Part shown: positions 46,322-55,495 of the stretch, piece by piece
Layout of the letters: the number at the start of each line of letters is the position of its first letter
Numbering within the stretch: position 1 is the stretch's first letter
NCBI GenBank assembly: GCA_020161245.1
Contig: JAIUOK010000014.1
Location: forward strand, 21,756-85,755
Source of the DNA: Actinomycetota bacterium
GTDB lineage: Bacteria > Actinomycetota > Actinomycetes > S36-B12 > CAIYMF01
Length of the DNA: 64,000 nt
Direction: 5' to 3'
The notes under the pieces: generated by a model
What the model was told of the DNA's origin: nothing
The model's input: the letters and a program-made list of their open reading frames with translations, nothing else
Database searches by the model: none
Program-made: the position numbers and the translations under genes

Positions 46322-48739
46322 TCAGCGGCCGGGGTCGGCCACGGCGGCGACTCCGGTGATCCGGGCCACCGTGAACGTGCGCACCTCCGCGGTGCGCAGG
46401 TCGTACGCCGTGAGGAAGCCGCCCTCGAGCCGCAGCGGCTCGACGACGCGCTCGGTCGCGGTGCCGGTGGAGTCGGCGTAGCCGATCCACACCGGCTTCT
46501 GGGCGTCGAGAGCGGCGCGCAGCTCGGCCATGGTCTCGCTGGTCGACGACCGCGGGATGCGGCCGCTGCCCGCGGCGTCCGGGACGGTCGGCGGACGGTG
46601 GGCCGCGGCGTGCTCGCCGGCGCGCAGGGCCCGGACGGCCGCCGCGAGCAGGGCGTCGGTGGGCGCGGGCGGCTCACCCGACAGCCGCGGGGGCCGCGGG
46701 CGCGGGGGTGTGCGGCGGGCGTCGGGACGCCGGACCACGACGGCGCCGTCGGCGTTCTCGGCACTCGGCGAGTAGCCGGCGTCGCGCAGCCGGTCGAGCA
46801 GCAGATCCACCGGAGCCGACGACACGACCACGGTGTCGGCGAGGCGGACGAGGCGCAGCGACGAGAGCGACCGGTCGGCGAGCAGCGCCGAGAGCGTGGC
46901 GGTGTCGTCGCAGCGGAGGTACGCCGACGCGACCCCGACCCGGATCGCGCCGTGGCGGCGGGCAGCGTCGTTGACGAGGTACTCCAGCGGCTGCGGCACC
47001 GGGGTGCGCGAGCGCTCGGCCAGGAACCGCAGCACATCGCCCGCGGAGCGCCCGGCGTCGAGCGCGCGGCGGACCGACGTCTCGGAGAAGCGGTAGACCG
47101 TGGCGCCGCCTGTGGACTCCACGTCGGCCAGCAGGCGCATCTCGCGCGCCAGATCGCCCTCGAGCGGGCCCGGGGCGACGGCGGTGAGATCCGCCTGCAG
47201 CAGCACGTGGTCGAGCGGAGCCGGCAGGACGGCGTCGACGGCGGCGACGAGCTCCTGCGGCACGGGCGCCCGGCCGGGCATACGGCTGGCCGCTCGCGCC
47301 TCCTGCGACGACTCGTCGGGCAGGGTCGACGCGAGCAGCAGGCGGCCGTGCGTCGACAGCGCGCCGAGGCCCGTGACACCTATGCGCTCGGCCTCCTCGG
47401 GCACGGCGTCGACCAGCGTGTGCCACAGCTGCGAGGTGCGGCGCGGACGCCGCCAGCGAAGCCGGTCGATGAGGCTCGCGTGCGACGGTGACTGGCCGGG
47501 CTCGAGTGCGGCCAGCTCGTCGAGCAGCGCGCGGCGGGCCTCCGGCGCGAGCGCGCGGTCGAGGTCGCGGGCCAGAGCGTTGACGCGGCCGCCGCTGTCG
47601 TCGCGGCCGACGAGCACCGGTGCACGGGTCATGAGCAGCCAGGTCTGCGCCAGCAGCGCCCAACGCTCGGCGGTCGTCCGCGTCAGCCACGAGTCGTACG
47701 CCGGTGTGGGGCACCACGTCTCGTCGACCTCGCCGTCGGCGGCCAGCAGACCGGAGGCGTAGGCCACCTCGATGACGAGTGCGGCGCCCTCCTCGTCGAC
47801 GTCGAGCACGATCGCCGTGCGGGCCAGGTCGCGGACCGCGAGCCCGCCGTTGCGCAGCACCGACGGAGGCGCGACCGACCACGCCTCGAGGAGGTCCTCG
47901 ACGAGCCGGACGAAGGTCAGCGCCTGCTGCCCGGCCGTGCGGTCGACGAGGTCCGGTCCGCGGTCGCTGTGGTCGACGTGCGGAGCTGCCGGCTCGAGAC
48001 CGCGTACCAGGACGCCGTCGCGCAGGGCCAGGGCCACCTCGCGCGGCACCACGACGGTGTCGGCGCCCTGCGGCTCGAGCAGATGGTGGGCGAGCAGCCA
48101 TTCGACCGGCGTGCGCGCCTGGGCGACCGTGACGGGCCGGTCGGCGTTGTCGACCCGGCCCACGGGCGAGCTCCACAGCAGCCGCTCGAGCGCCTCGCGA
48201 GCGCCGTCCGGCGCGGTCTCGAGCACCCGCCCGACGAGCGAGGGGTCGTCGGCGTACTGCGCGACCCCGCGCCGCGACTCGGCCATGGCCGGGCCGAGCC
48301 CCGCGGGGTAGGCGCCGAGCGCCTCTCGCACGGGGCGGACGAGGTGCAGGTCGTCGTCGGTGCCCCACAGCAGGGCGAGGGTGCGCAGCCGTGCCAGCAC
48401 GTCCTCGATCTGGGACGGCGAGGCCTCGGGCAGCCCGGCCACGAGGTCGTCGACGCCGGCGCCCTCGCCGAGCGCCGCGAGGGCGGTCGCGACCTGCAGC
48501 GCGAAGACGTCGAGGCGGTCGAGGGCCCGGGCGGTCGACGGACCCGTCGTGGCCCTCGTCGCCAGCGCGCCCAGGTCGGCGGGCACGGGGTGCACCAGGT
48601 CGGGACGCGCCGCGAGCAGAGCCGCGATGGCATCGTCGTCGCGGGCCCGGAGGTCCTCGGCCAGCGACCGAGGGGCCGGTGCCGGGGTGCGCGGCGTACG
48701 GCGTCCGGCGGACGCCGCACGAGCACGACTGGTGGCCAT
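46322..48739 (-). CDS. helicase-associated WYL-type protein (XPB/Ssl2-like Helicase_C_3)
   Basis: An 805-residue actinobacterial protein. The N-terminal and middle regions are helical and Leu/Arg-rich. A Helicase_C_3-type region (PLDHVLLQADLTAVAPGPLE ... YRFSETSVRRALDAGRSAGD) leads to a C-terminal WYL-like sensor domain (KPVWIGYADSTGTATERVVE). There is no Walker A, so it is not itself a motor. It is normally encoded beside XPB and presumed to assist it. TAGATT lies 7 nt before the ATG (leaderless). Confidence 0.86.
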   Translation of the reverse strand: MATSRARAASAGRRTPRTPAPAPRSLAEDLRARDDDAIAALLAARPDLVHPVPADLGALATRATTGPSTARALDRLDVFALQVATALAALGEGAGVDDLVAGLPEASPSQIEDVLARLRTLALLWGTDDDLHLVRPVREALGAYPAGLGPAMAESRRGVAQYADDPSLVGRVLETAPDGAREALERLLWSSPVGRVDNADRPVTVAQARTPVEWLLAHHLLEPQGADTVVVPREVALALRDGVLVRGLEPAAPHVDHSDRGPDLVDRTAGQQALTFVRLVEDLLEAWSVAPPSVLRNGGLAVRDLARTAIVLDVDEEGAALVIEVAYASGLLAADGEVDETWCPTPAYDSWLTRTTAERWALLAQTWLLMTRAPVLVGRDDSGGRVNALARDLDRALAPEARRALLDELAALEPGQSPSHASLIDRLRWRRPRRTSQLWHTLVDAVPEEAERIGVTGLGALSTHGRLLLASTLPDESSQEARAASRMPGRAPVPQELVAAVDAVLPAPLDHVLLQADLTAVAPGPLEGDLAREMRLLADVESTGGATVYRFSETSVRRALDAGRSAGDVLRFLAERSRTPVPQPLEYLVNDAARRHGAIRVGVASAYLRCDDTATLSALLADRSLSSLRLVRLADTVVVSSAPVDLLLDRLRDAGYSPSAENADGAVVVRRPDARRTPPRPRPPRLSGEPPAPTDALLAAAVRALRAGEHAAAHRPPTVPDAAGSGRIPRSSTSETMAELRAALDAQKPVWIGYADSTGTATERVVEPLRLEGGFLTAYDLRTAEVRTFTVARITGVAAVADPGR

Positions 48740-48808
48740 CCGCACGAATCTACGCGAGGGCCCGCGAGGCTGCCCAACCGTGCGGACCCGCGGGCATAGG
48801 GTCCCGCC

Positions 48809-49465
48809 GTGCGCGTCATCGGCTTCGACCTCGACATGACGCTCGTCGACTCCGCCGATGCGATCGTCGACGGGGTCCGGGCGGTGGCCTCCGCGTACGG
48901 CACGCAGGTCGACGAGACGTGGATGCGCACCACCATCGGGCTGCCCCTCGACGTCGTCTTCCCCGAGGTGGTCCCCGGGGTGCCCTACGACGACGCGCTG
49001 GAGATCTACCGCCGCCGCTACATCACTCACGGCCTGGCCATGCAGACGCTGCTGCCGGGCGCGCGCGACGCCCTCGAGGCCGTGGTCTCCGACGGGTTCT
49101 CGGTCGTCGTCGTGAGCGCCAAGAAGGACACGCACGTGCTGGCCGTGCTCGAGGTCGTCGGGCTCGGCGGCCTCATCGCCGAGGTCGTGGGCGAGCGGTT
49201 CGCCGAGGGCAAGGCCGATGCACTGCGCGAGCGGGCGGCCGAGGTCTACGTCGGGGACCACGTGGGCGACGTGCTCGGCGCACAGGGGTGCGGGGCGCTG
49301 GCCGTGGCGGTCGCGACGGGGCCCACGCCGGCGTCCGACCTGGCGGCGGCCGGCGCCGACGTGGTCCTCGACGACCTGACCGGCTTCGTGCCGTGGTGGC
49401 GCGGATGGGTGGCGGGGGCTGGTGAGCCGGCGCCGCTGCCGGCCCGTTCGGAGGAGAGCGCGTGA
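48809..49465 (+). CDS. HAD-family phosphatase
   Basis: A 218-residue haloacid-dehalogenase-type phosphatase, phosphoglycolate-phosphatase-like. Motif I GFDLDMTLVDS gives D7 and D9. Motif II is VVVVSAKKDTH and motif IV is VYVGDHVGDVLGA. An alpha-helical cap lies between motifs I and II. Substrate unknown. TAGGGT lies 6 nt before the GTG start. The stop overlaps the epimerase start by 4 nt (GTGA). Confidence 0.88.
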   Translation: MRVIGFDLDMTLVDSADAIVDGVRAVASAYGTQVDETWMRTTIGLPLDVVFPEVVPGVPYDDALEIYRRRYITHGLAMQTLLPGARDALEAVVSDGFSVVVVSAKKDTHVLAVLEVVGLGGLIAEVVGERFAEGKADALRERAAEVYVGDHVGDVLGAQGCGALAVAVATGPTPASDLAAAGADVVLDDLTGFVPWWRGWVAGAGEPAPLPARSEESA

Positions 49466-50451
49466 AGGTCCTCGTCGTCGGCGGCACCCGCTTCGTGGGC
49501 CGCCACATCGTGCGCGCGCTGATCGACCGCGGGCACGATGTGACGCTGCTGCACCGCAGCGCCACAGACCTGTTCCCGTCGGCCGAGCACCTCCTCGGCG
49601 ACCGCGACGGCGACCTCGCCGTGCTCGCGGGCCGCACGTTCGACGCGACGGTCGACGCGTGCGCGTACTTCCCGCGCCAGGTCCGTCACCTCCTCGACGT
49701 CCTCGGCGAGGGCGCGGGGCGCTACGTCCTCATCAGCTCGCAGTCGGTGTACGACGAGCCCGCAGCCCCCTGGTACGACGAGTCGTCACGGCTGTTCGAG
49801 CCGGCGTCGGACGACGTCGATGCCGTCGACGACGAGACCTACGGACCCCTCAAGGTGGCGTGCGAGCAGGCGGCCACCGAGCGGTGCGGCGACCGTGCGC
49901 TGCTGATCCGGCCGACGTACGTCGTCGGGCCGTGGGACTACACGCAGCGGTTCACGTACTGGGTGCGCCGGCTCTCCGAGGGCGGCGAGGTGCTCGGACC
50001 CGGCGACGCCGACGACCCCGTGCAGGTGATCGACGCGCGCGACCTCGCGGCGTTCGTGGCGCTGGCCATCGAGAAGGGCCTGTCCGGCCCGTACTCCCTC
50101 GTCGGGCCGGAGTCGCTGCAGACCTTCCGCGCGATGCTCGACGATGTGGCCGTGGCGGTGGCGCCGTCCGGCACCCGCATCACCTGGGTGGACCGCGACT
50201 GGCTGCTGGCCCAGGGCGAGGACGACACGACCGTGCCGCTGTGGCGCGCCTCGGAGCACCCCTGGACGAGCACGTCCGATCCGGGCCGGGCCCTCGCCGA
50301 CGGTCTGCGGCTGCGGTCGGTGCGCCAGAGCGCGGCCGAGATCCTCGACCACCTGCGCGCCGGGCCGACGTCCGGCCAGGACCGCGGCCTCACGCGCGCC
50401 CGCGAGGCCGAGCTGCTCGCCGCCTGGCACGCGCAGCACCCCGGCGCCTGA
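49462..50451 (+). CDS. NAD-dependent epimerase/dehydratase family protein
   Basis: A 329-residue extended short-chain dehydrogenase. The Rossmann motif is VVGGTRFVGRHIV at residues 4-16. The usual YxxxK is replaced by YGPLKVACEQ (Tyr and Lys spaced as YxxxK). The C-terminal half has RDLAAFVALAIEKGL. It is related to atypical SDRs such as isoflavone-reductase/CSP41-like proteins; the substrate is not apparent. Translationally coupled to the HAD gene. Confidence 0.87.
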   Translation: MKVLVVGGTRFVGRHIVRALIDRGHDVTLLHRSATDLFPSAEHLLGDRDGDLAVLAGRTFDATVDACAYFPRQVRHLLDVLGEGAGRYVLISSQSVYDEPAAPWYDESSRLFEPASDDVDAVDDETYGPLKVACEQAATERCGDRALLIRPTYVVGPWDYTQRFTYWVRRLSEGGEVLGPGDADDPVQVIDARDLAAFVALAIEKGLSGPYSLVGPESLQTFRAMLDDVAVAVAPSGTRITWVDRDWLLAQGEDDTTVPLWRASEHPWTSTSDPGRALADGLRLRSVRQSAAEILDHLRAGPTSGQDRGLTRAREAELLAAWHAQHPGA

Positions 50452-50471
50452 CCGCCCGCGTCCTTGCTCGG

Positions 50472-50501
50472 TTGGGGCGGGCGCGGGCGGGCAGATAGCC
50501 T
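50472..50501 (+). promoter_or_regulatory. candidate promoter of the cold-shock gene
   Basis: TTGGGG (50472-50477), 18 bp and TAGCCT (50496-50501) stand about 57 bp before the cold-shock GTG start. That leaves a short 5' untranslated leader, unlike the leaderless genes around it. Confidence 0.5.
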
Positions 50502-50558
50502 GAGCGGACGCCATCGAGGCCGGTCGGCCTCCTGACGACACGACAGGACGTGAGTGAC

Positions 50559-50942
50559 GTGCCCACGGGCAAGGTGAAGTGGTTCGACAGCGAGAAGGGC
50601 TTCGGCTTCCTCGCGACCGACGAGGGCGACGAGGTGTTCGTGCACGCGAGCGCCCTCCCGGCCGGCCTCGACACGCTCAAGGCCGGCAGCAAGGTCGAGT
50701 TCGGCATCGCCGACGGCAAGCGCGGGCCGCAGGCGCTGTCGCTGCGCCTGCTCGACGCCCCGCCCTCGGTCGTCAAGGCCGCCCGCAAGCCGGCCGACGA
50801 CATGGCGATCATCCTCGAGGACCTCATCAAGCTGCTTGACGGCGTCTCCAACAACCTGCGCCGCGGCCGCTACCCGGACGACAACCACGGCCGCAAGGTG
50901 GCCGCGGTGCTGCGCAAGGTCGCCGACGACCTCGACGCCTGA
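50559..50942 (+). CDS. cold-shock domain protein with C-terminal extension
   Basis: A 127-residue protein. An N-terminal CspA-like OB fold (residues ~1-65) has [14 protein letters not shown] (RNP1) and VFVHASAL (RNP2). An extra ~60-residue helical tail ([20 protein letters not shown]) follows, as in the long actinobacterial cold-shock protein encoded beside DUF3027. The GTG at 50559 is preferred over one nine bases upstream that lies too close to the ribosome site. RNA chaperone role by family; terminator follows. Confidence 0.9.
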   Translation: MPTGKVKWFDSEKGFGFLATDEGDEVFVHASALPAGLDTLKAGSKVEFGIADGKRGPQALSLRLLDAPPSVVKAARKPADDMAIILEDLIKLLDGVSNNLRRGRYPDDNHGRKVAAVLRKVADDLDA

Positions 50943-50960
50943 CCGCCAACAGCAGACGAC

Positions 50961-50992
50961 GAGGCCGCCGACCCGCGAGGGTCGGCGGCCTC
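50961..50992. terminator. bidirectional hairpin terminator
   Basis: A perfect 14-bp stem (GAGGCCGCCGACCC with its complement) with a GCGA tetraloop lies between the convergent cold-shock gene and the membrane-protein gene ending at 51012. Confidence 0.9.
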
Positions 50993-51011
50993 TGTCGTCC
51001 AGCGAGGCGGG

Positions 51012-52109
51012 TCAGGCGGGCACCAGCGCCGACGGGGCATGGCGCAGCGACGCGCGACGGTGCAGGGCGCCCCAGGCCGCAGCCATCAGCCATCCCGCGA
51101 GCGGGGCTACGGCGAGGACGACGACCGACACCGTGCTGGCATACAGGCCCAGCTCGTCGAGGCCCCACGACCCGGGCGCGCCGCCCTCGCGGTTGAGCGC
51201 GGTGTAGAGCATCCCGTGGACCGCCAGGGATCCGACCGACAGGGCCACGGCGCCCCACCAGCGCGACGCCGCTGCGGCGGCCGACAGCACGCACGCCGTC
51301 GCAGCGGTCATGACGGAGAACGCGGGGAGCCGGCCGTCGGGCGCCCAGACATCGACGCCGACCAGCGTCACCGCGCCCGCCCCGAGCACCAGCGCGACGA
51401 TCGACGGCCAGAAGGGGAGCGGCCGGCCGGCGATGCGCGGCACGGCCTCGGTGCGGCGCAGGACGACGGCGACCGTGGCGAGGGCCAGCGCCGCGACGAG
51501 CGCGCCCACCAGCAGGCTCCACCACTGGGGGACGTCGGTCCACGGGTACGTGGCCTGCTCGGCGGCCATCGCCTGCTGCATGCCGACCGGGTACCCCTCC
51601 CAGCTGCTGGAGAACTCGGCCGGGGACGACGGCGCGGGGATGCTGGGCGCACCGAACGCGAGGACGCCGGTGCCGAACGCGACGGACACCGCGGGCAGGA
51701 GCGCCGCGAGCCCCGACAGGACGACGTAGCGCCGCGACGCGAGCATGACCGCCGCGCCGACAAGCAGCGCGAACGCGGCCGTCGCAGCGAGGACCTGCAG
51801 CGTCATCGCCCAGGTGTCCCAGGAGTAGTCCCAGTCCTCGAGCGGGTAGCTGTGGAAGCCGAGAACCTCGTACACGGGGGCCATCTGCGCGTGGACCGCC
51901 TCGTAGGCGGGCCTCAGCTCCTGCAGGCGGGCCGTGCGCCAGGCGGCTGCCCCCGCCACGACGGCGGTGTCGAGCAGCAGGAAGGCCAGCACGGCGGCCG
52001 CCCACACCACGACGGGCAGCCGACGCAGGTGGTGCAGGGCGCCCCGCACGCTGCTCCGGTCATCCGGGCCGACTCCCCACCAGGCTCTGCGCAGCGCGGA
52101 CACGTCCAT
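51012..52109 (-). CDS. multi-pass hypothetical membrane protein
   Basis: A 365-residue protein. A hydrophobic segment (VVVWAAAVLAFLLLDTAVVA) is followed by a ~70-residue likely extracytoplasmic stretch (YEVLGFHSYPLEDWDYSWDT) and then about six to eight further helices. No known motif or family was recognised. The ATG at 52107-52109 is chosen because the upstream extension is Arg/Gly-rich and unlike a signal. It faces away from the DUF3027 gene, with 167 bp of non-coding sequence between them. Confidence 0.7.
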   Translation of the reverse strand: MDVSALRRAWWGVGPDDRSSVRGALHHLRRLPVVVWAAAVLAFLLLDTAVVAGAAAWRTARLQELRPAYEAVHAQMAPVYEVLGFHSYPLEDWDYSWDTWAMTLQVLAATAAFALLVGAAVMLASRRYVVLSGLAALLPAVSVAFGTGVLAFGAPSIPAPSSPAEFSSSWEGYPVGMQQAMAAEQATYPWTDVPQWWSLLVGALVAALALATVAVVLRRTEAVPRIAGRPLPFWPSIVALVLGAGAVTLVGVDVWAPDGRLPAFSVMTAATACVLSAAAAASRWWGAVALSVGSLAVHGMLYTALNREGGAPGSWGLDELGLYASTVSVVVLAVAPLAGWLMAAAWGALHRRASLRHAPSALVPA

Positions 52110-52276
52110 CCCGACCCCCAAGCGCTCACCGGCAGGCCCGCGCCCGCCGTCCAGGAGTGGGTCGACGCGCCGCGCGGCGATCTTGAAACCAGCACCGCCA
52201 TGAGGGTGACGGCGCACGGCCTGGCTCGCACGGGGGCGCGTGGCACCGGCACGCCGTCGTGGGCGAGGATGGCCCC

Positions 52277-53554
52277 GTGACCGACCTCGACCAGCAGCCC
52301 GCAGCCGATCTCGACCCGGCCCTCGCCTCGGCGGTCGACCTGGCCCGCACCGCGGTCCTGGAGGTGGCGCGCGACGACCAGGTCGGCGAGCACCTCGGCG
52401 TCGTGCCCGACGCCGCCGACGCGTCGCTGGCCAGCCACCGGTTCGCCTGCACCAACCGCGCCTACGTCGGCTGGCACTGGGCGGTCACACTGTCGACGAC
52501 GCCGGGCACCGGAACCGCCACGGTCTGCGAGGTCGTGCTGCTCCCCGGCGACGGCGCGCTGCTCGCGCCGGCCTGGGTGCCGTGGAACGAGCGGGTGCGC
52601 CCGGGCGATCTGTCGCCCGGCGATCTGCACCCCACGCCGGCCGAGGACCCGCGCCTCGAGCCCGGCCTCGGCGGGGGCGACGCCCTCGAGGAGGTCGACG
52701 ACCCGGCGAGCCCGTACGGGCAGCTGCGTCCCGAGCAGTGGGAGATCGGCCTGGGACGCGAGCGCGTCCTGTCCGTGCACGGCCGCGACCTCGCCGTCGA
52801 GCGCTGGTACGCCGGCGACCGCGGCCCGTCGTCGCCCATGGCGAAGGCCGCCCCGGCGCACTGCTCGTCGTGCGGGTTCCTCATGCCGATCGGCGGCGCC
52901 GTCGGCCAGGTGTTCGGCGTGTGCGCCAACCCGTTCGGCGCCGACGGCCAGATCGTCGCCTTCGACTACGGCTGCGGCGCCCACTCGAGCGTGCGGGAGA
53001 TCGAGGGCACCGGCATCCCGGTCACCGAGGTGGTCGTCGACGAGTACGGCTTCGTCGAGGTGCACGCCCGGGTGCTGGCCGAGCCGCTGCCCGACCAGCT
53101 CGTGCCCTCGCAGCTGGTGATCGGCGAGGAGCCGGTCGACCTCGAGACGGACGCCGACGCCGCCCCCGACCCCGCCCAGGGCGAGGACGCCGCCGCTATC
53201 GACGACGTCGCCGAGGCGGCCGAGGACGACGAGCGGGCGGCGACCCTCGACGAGTCCGAGGACGACTCCGACGAGGACTCGGACGACGACGACTCCGACG
53301 AGTCCGCCGGTGACGATGACGACGATGACGACGACTCGGACGAGGACGACGACGAGTCCGACGACGAGCCGGTCGTGGCCGAGTTCGCGGTCGAGGAGAT
53401 CATCGACACCCTCGCGGAGGACGACGACTCCGACGACGACGCTGACGACGAGTCGGAAGACGACGAGGACGCGGCCGACGGGCCGGAGGGCGAGAACGGC
53501 GAGACCGGCGAGAACGGCGAGAACGGCGCTGCCGAGCGGCCCGCGCAGGGCTGA
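52277..53554 (+). CDS. DUF3027 domain-containing protein with long acidic tail
   Basis: A 425-residue actinobacterial protein. The DUF3027 region (about residues 10-290) has HRFACTNRAYVGWHWAVTL, WVPWNERVRPGDLSPGDLHP and a cysteine cluster CSSCGFLMPIGG ... GVCANPFGADG ... FDYGCGAHSS that could bind zinc. From about residue 295 it is almost entirely Asp/Glu/Ser repeats, about 130 residues and surely disordered. GTG start with GAGGAT 6 nt upstream. Function unknown; conserved beside cold-shock and helicase-associated genes. Confidence 0.87.
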   Translation: MTDLDQQPAADLDPALASAVDLARTAVLEVARDDQVGEHLGVVPDAADASLASHRFACTNRAYVGWHWAVTLSTTPGTGTATVCEVVLLPGDGALLAPAWVPWNERVRPGDLSPGDLHPTPAEDPRLEPGLGGGDALEEVDDPASPYGQLRPEQWEIGLGRERVLSVHGRDLAVERWYAGDRGPSSPMAKAAPAHCSSCGFLMPIGGAVGQVFGVCANPFGADGQIVAFDYGCGAHSSVREIEGTGIPVTEVVVDEYGFVEVHARVLAEPLPDQLVPSQLVIGEEPVDLETDADAAPDPAQGEDAAAIDDVAEAAEDDERAATLDESEDDSDEDSDDDDSDESAGDDDDDDDDSDEDDDESDDEPVVAEFAVEEIIDTLAEDDDSDDDADDESEDDEDAADGPEGENGETGENGENGAAERPAQG

Positions 53555-53610
53555 CGGCGCCCGTCGGCCGGTGCGGGACCGGGGGCGCAGCCGCTAGCGG
53601 TCCGGGCGGA

Positions 53611-53898
53611 TCACGACGGGTGCGTGGCAGCTGCTGCCGCGGCGCGGCGGTAGGCGTCGCGCCGGCGTCGGACGTACCAGAGGCCGGGCAGGCCGAGCAG
53701 GGCGCCCGCGAGGCACACCCACACCCACCAGCCGAGGCCGGCGTCGGCCAGTGGCGCGCGGAAGATCAGGCACATCACGAGACCGACGGTCCAGGCGAGC
53801 GTGCCGACCGTGATCGCGCCGACGCCGTCGACGTCGAGGGGCGCCAGATCGGCGGCGAGGTCGGCGTCTGCGGGCTGGGCGGGGTCGTCGGGCTGCAC
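53611..53898 (-). CDS. DUF2530 small membrane protein
   Basis: A 95-residue protein with two membrane helices (GTLAWTVGLVMCLIF and WWVWVCLAGALLGLPGLWYV) and a basic C-terminus, matching the actinobacterial DUF2530 family (VDGVGAITVGTLAW). The GTG start has TACCGT 6 nt upstream, back to back with the promoter of the microprotein gene on the other strand. Role unknown. Confidence 0.82.
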   Translation of the reverse strand: MQPDDPAQPADADLAADLAPLDVDGVGAITVGTLAWTVGLVMCLIFRAPLADAGLGWWVWVCLAGALLGLPGLWYVRRRRDAYRRAAAAAATHPS

Positions 53899-53924
53899 AG
53901 GCCCACGGTACCTAGGGTGGGGGC
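53899..53924. promoter_or_regulatory. 26-bp divergent leaderless promoter region
   Basis: Only 26 bp separate the DUF2530 start from the microprotein start. TACCGT (minus strand, 53905-53910) and TAGGGT (plus strand, 53913-53918) lie two bp apart, each exactly 6 nt from its start codon. The two -10 regions would compete for polymerase. Confidence 0.6.
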
Positions 53925-54017
53925 ATGGACCCGAGGACCCGGCGAGCGGTGACGCTCGTCGTCCTGGTGGCGTCCGTGGCGCTCGTCGTCGTCGCCGCGG
54001 TCGTCCAGCGCGGCTGA
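53925..54017 (+). CDS. 30-residue single-pass membrane microprotein
   Basis: The ORF encodes 30 residues: MDPRTRRAV, then an unbroken hydrophobic helix of about 18 residues, ending VVQRG. TAGGGT exactly 6 nt before the ATG, in a 14-nt context identical to that of the gene starting at 54619 on the other strand, supports leaderless expression. Too short for ordinary gene callers. The topology suggests cytoplasmic N-terminus and insertion in the membrane; function unknown. Confidence 0.55.
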   Translation: MDPRTRRAVTLVVLVASVALVVVAAVVQRG

Positions 54018-54025
54018 CGCCGGGG

Positions 54026-54619
54026 TCAGTCGGTCGATGCCTGCAGCAGCAGGACCTTCTGCCCGGCCTTCCAGGGATCGGTGCCGACGAACGTCACGGG
54101 CACGGTCTCGCCCGCGCCCACGTCGGTGACCCGCGCCGTGGTCGTGGCGATCCACTCGCCGCCCACGTAGACGTAGAGCACGAGGTCGGCGCTGCGCGTG
54201 CCGGTGCTGGTGTTGCGCGCGGTGGTGACGACACCCAGGACACCGCCGTCGTTGGTGATGCGCCAGGAGCCGAGCCGCCAGCCGTCGTCGGAGGTGTCGG
54301 TGGTGGCGGGGGCCGGGGGCACGGCGCCGCTCGCGGTGGGTGCCGGCTCGGTCGTCGGCGTGGTGGGCCGGGTCGGCGACTGCGAGGGTTCGGCGGACGC
54401 CGACGACGATCCGCCGGAGGTGGGCGCGGGCGCCCCGGTGGGCTGGGCCGACGGCGTGGTCTTGCTGCCGGCGAGGCCCCAGACCGCACCGATGATCAGG
54501 CCGACGACCACCGCGAGCACGAGAGCCACGGCGACCATGGCGGCCGCGGGCATGGCTCCGCTCTCGCCCCGCGGGCCCGTGCGCCCGAGGGGGCCGGCGG
54601 GGCCGATGCGTCGCTGCAC
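54026..54619 (-). CDS. single-pass membrane protein with extracellular beta-domain
   Basis: A 197-residue protein: a short Gly/Pro/Arg-rich cytoplasmic N-terminus, one helix (AAAMVAVALVLAVVVGLIIG), a Pro/Thr/Ser-rich stalk of ~60 residues and a C-terminal domain from about residue 110 (WRLGSWRITNDGGVLGVVTT) that looks like an immunoglobulin-like/DUF4352-type fold. TAGGGT lies 6 nt before the GTG. No enzymatic motif. Faces the microprotein gene. Confidence 0.7.
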   Translation of the reverse strand: MQRRIGPAGPLGRTGPRGESGAMPAAAMVAVALVLAVVVGLIIGAVWGLAGSKTTPSAQPTGAPAPTSGGSSSASAEPSQSPTRPTTPTTEPAPTASGAVPPAPATTDTSDDGWRLGSWRITNDGGVLGVVTTARNTSTGTRSADLVLYVYVGGEWIATTTARVTDVGAGETVPVTFVGTDPWKAGQKVLLLQASTD

Positions 54620-54712
54620 GCCCCCACCCTAGGCAGATCCCCGGACAGCGGGGGAGCCCGCGGTCCGCCCGCGGTCGGCCCCGGCAGGGCCAGGGGGTGG
54701 AAGGATCGGCCC

Positions 54713-55495
54713 GTGACCGCTTCCGCGCAGCCGAGCATCGACGGCACCCGTCTGACGGCCGAGCAGTACCTCGCCCATCTCGACGCGGACTTCGAGGGCC
54801 TCGTCGCCGCCGCCTCCGGCGACCTCGCCGCAGACGTCCCCGGCTGCCCGGGCTGGACCGTGCGCGAGCTCCTCTCGCATGTGCTCGGGGTGTACCGCCA
54901 CAAGCTCGTGGCGCTGCGCACCGATGCCGCACCGCCGCCCCGCGACGACGAGTGGGGCGCCGTGCCCGAGGGTGGCGACGTCGTCGCTGCGCTGCGCGAG
55001 GCCTACGCCGACCTGCGCGCGCAGCTGGAGGCGCGCGACGCCGACGACCCGTCGTGGTCGTGGTGGCCGCCCGAGCAGACCGTCGGCTTCTGGCAGCGCC
55101 GCATGGCGCAGGAGACGACTGTGCACCGGTGGGACGCCGAGTCCGCGACGGGCGGCCCCGACTCGGCGGGCGACGTCCCCGACGACCTCGCCGCGGACGG
55201 CATCGACGAGCTGCTGGGCTGGCTGCGCTGGTCGTGGGACGACGCGCCGCTGGACGACGCCACCGGCCAGAAGGTGCTCGTCGCCACCGACGATCACTCG
55301 TGGACCGTCACCCTCGGCCGCACCGACGTGACGGTGGAGGCGGGAGCAGGCGAGGCCGACGCCCTGCTCGCCGGCCCGGCGTCCGGGCTGCTGCTGCAGC
55401 TGTGGGGACGCCCGGGCGACCACGCCGTCGCCTCGACCGGCGACGAGACCGCGCTGCGGCTGCTCCGGGAGCGGCTGCTGATGGCGACGTCGTAG
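54713..55495 (+). CDS. maleylpyruvate isomerase-like mycothiol-dependent enzyme (TIGR03083/DinB fold)
   Basis: A 260-residue protein of the DinB/mycothiol-dependent superfamily. The pattern CPGWTVRELLSHVLGVYRHK and QETTVHRWDAESA supplies the usual His/Glu/His metal ligands, and the C-terminal domain ends LLRERLLMAT. Members transfer or use mycothiol, for example in maleylpyruvate isomerisation; the reaction here is unknown. AAGGAT is 6 nt before the GTG. Its TAG stop shares a base with the next GTG start. Confidence 0.86.
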   Translation: MTASAQPSIDGTRLTAEQYLAHLDADFEGLVAAASGDLAADVPGCPGWTVRELLSHVLGVYRHKLVALRTDAAPPPRDDEWGAVPEGGDVVAALREAYADLRAQLEARDADDPSWSWWPPEQTVGFWQRRMAQETTVHRWDAESATGGPDSAGDVPDDLAADGIDELLGWLRWSWDDAPLDDATGQKVLVATDDHSWTVTLGRTDVTVEAGAGEADALLAGPASGLLLQLWGRPGDHAVASTGDETALRLLRERLLMATS

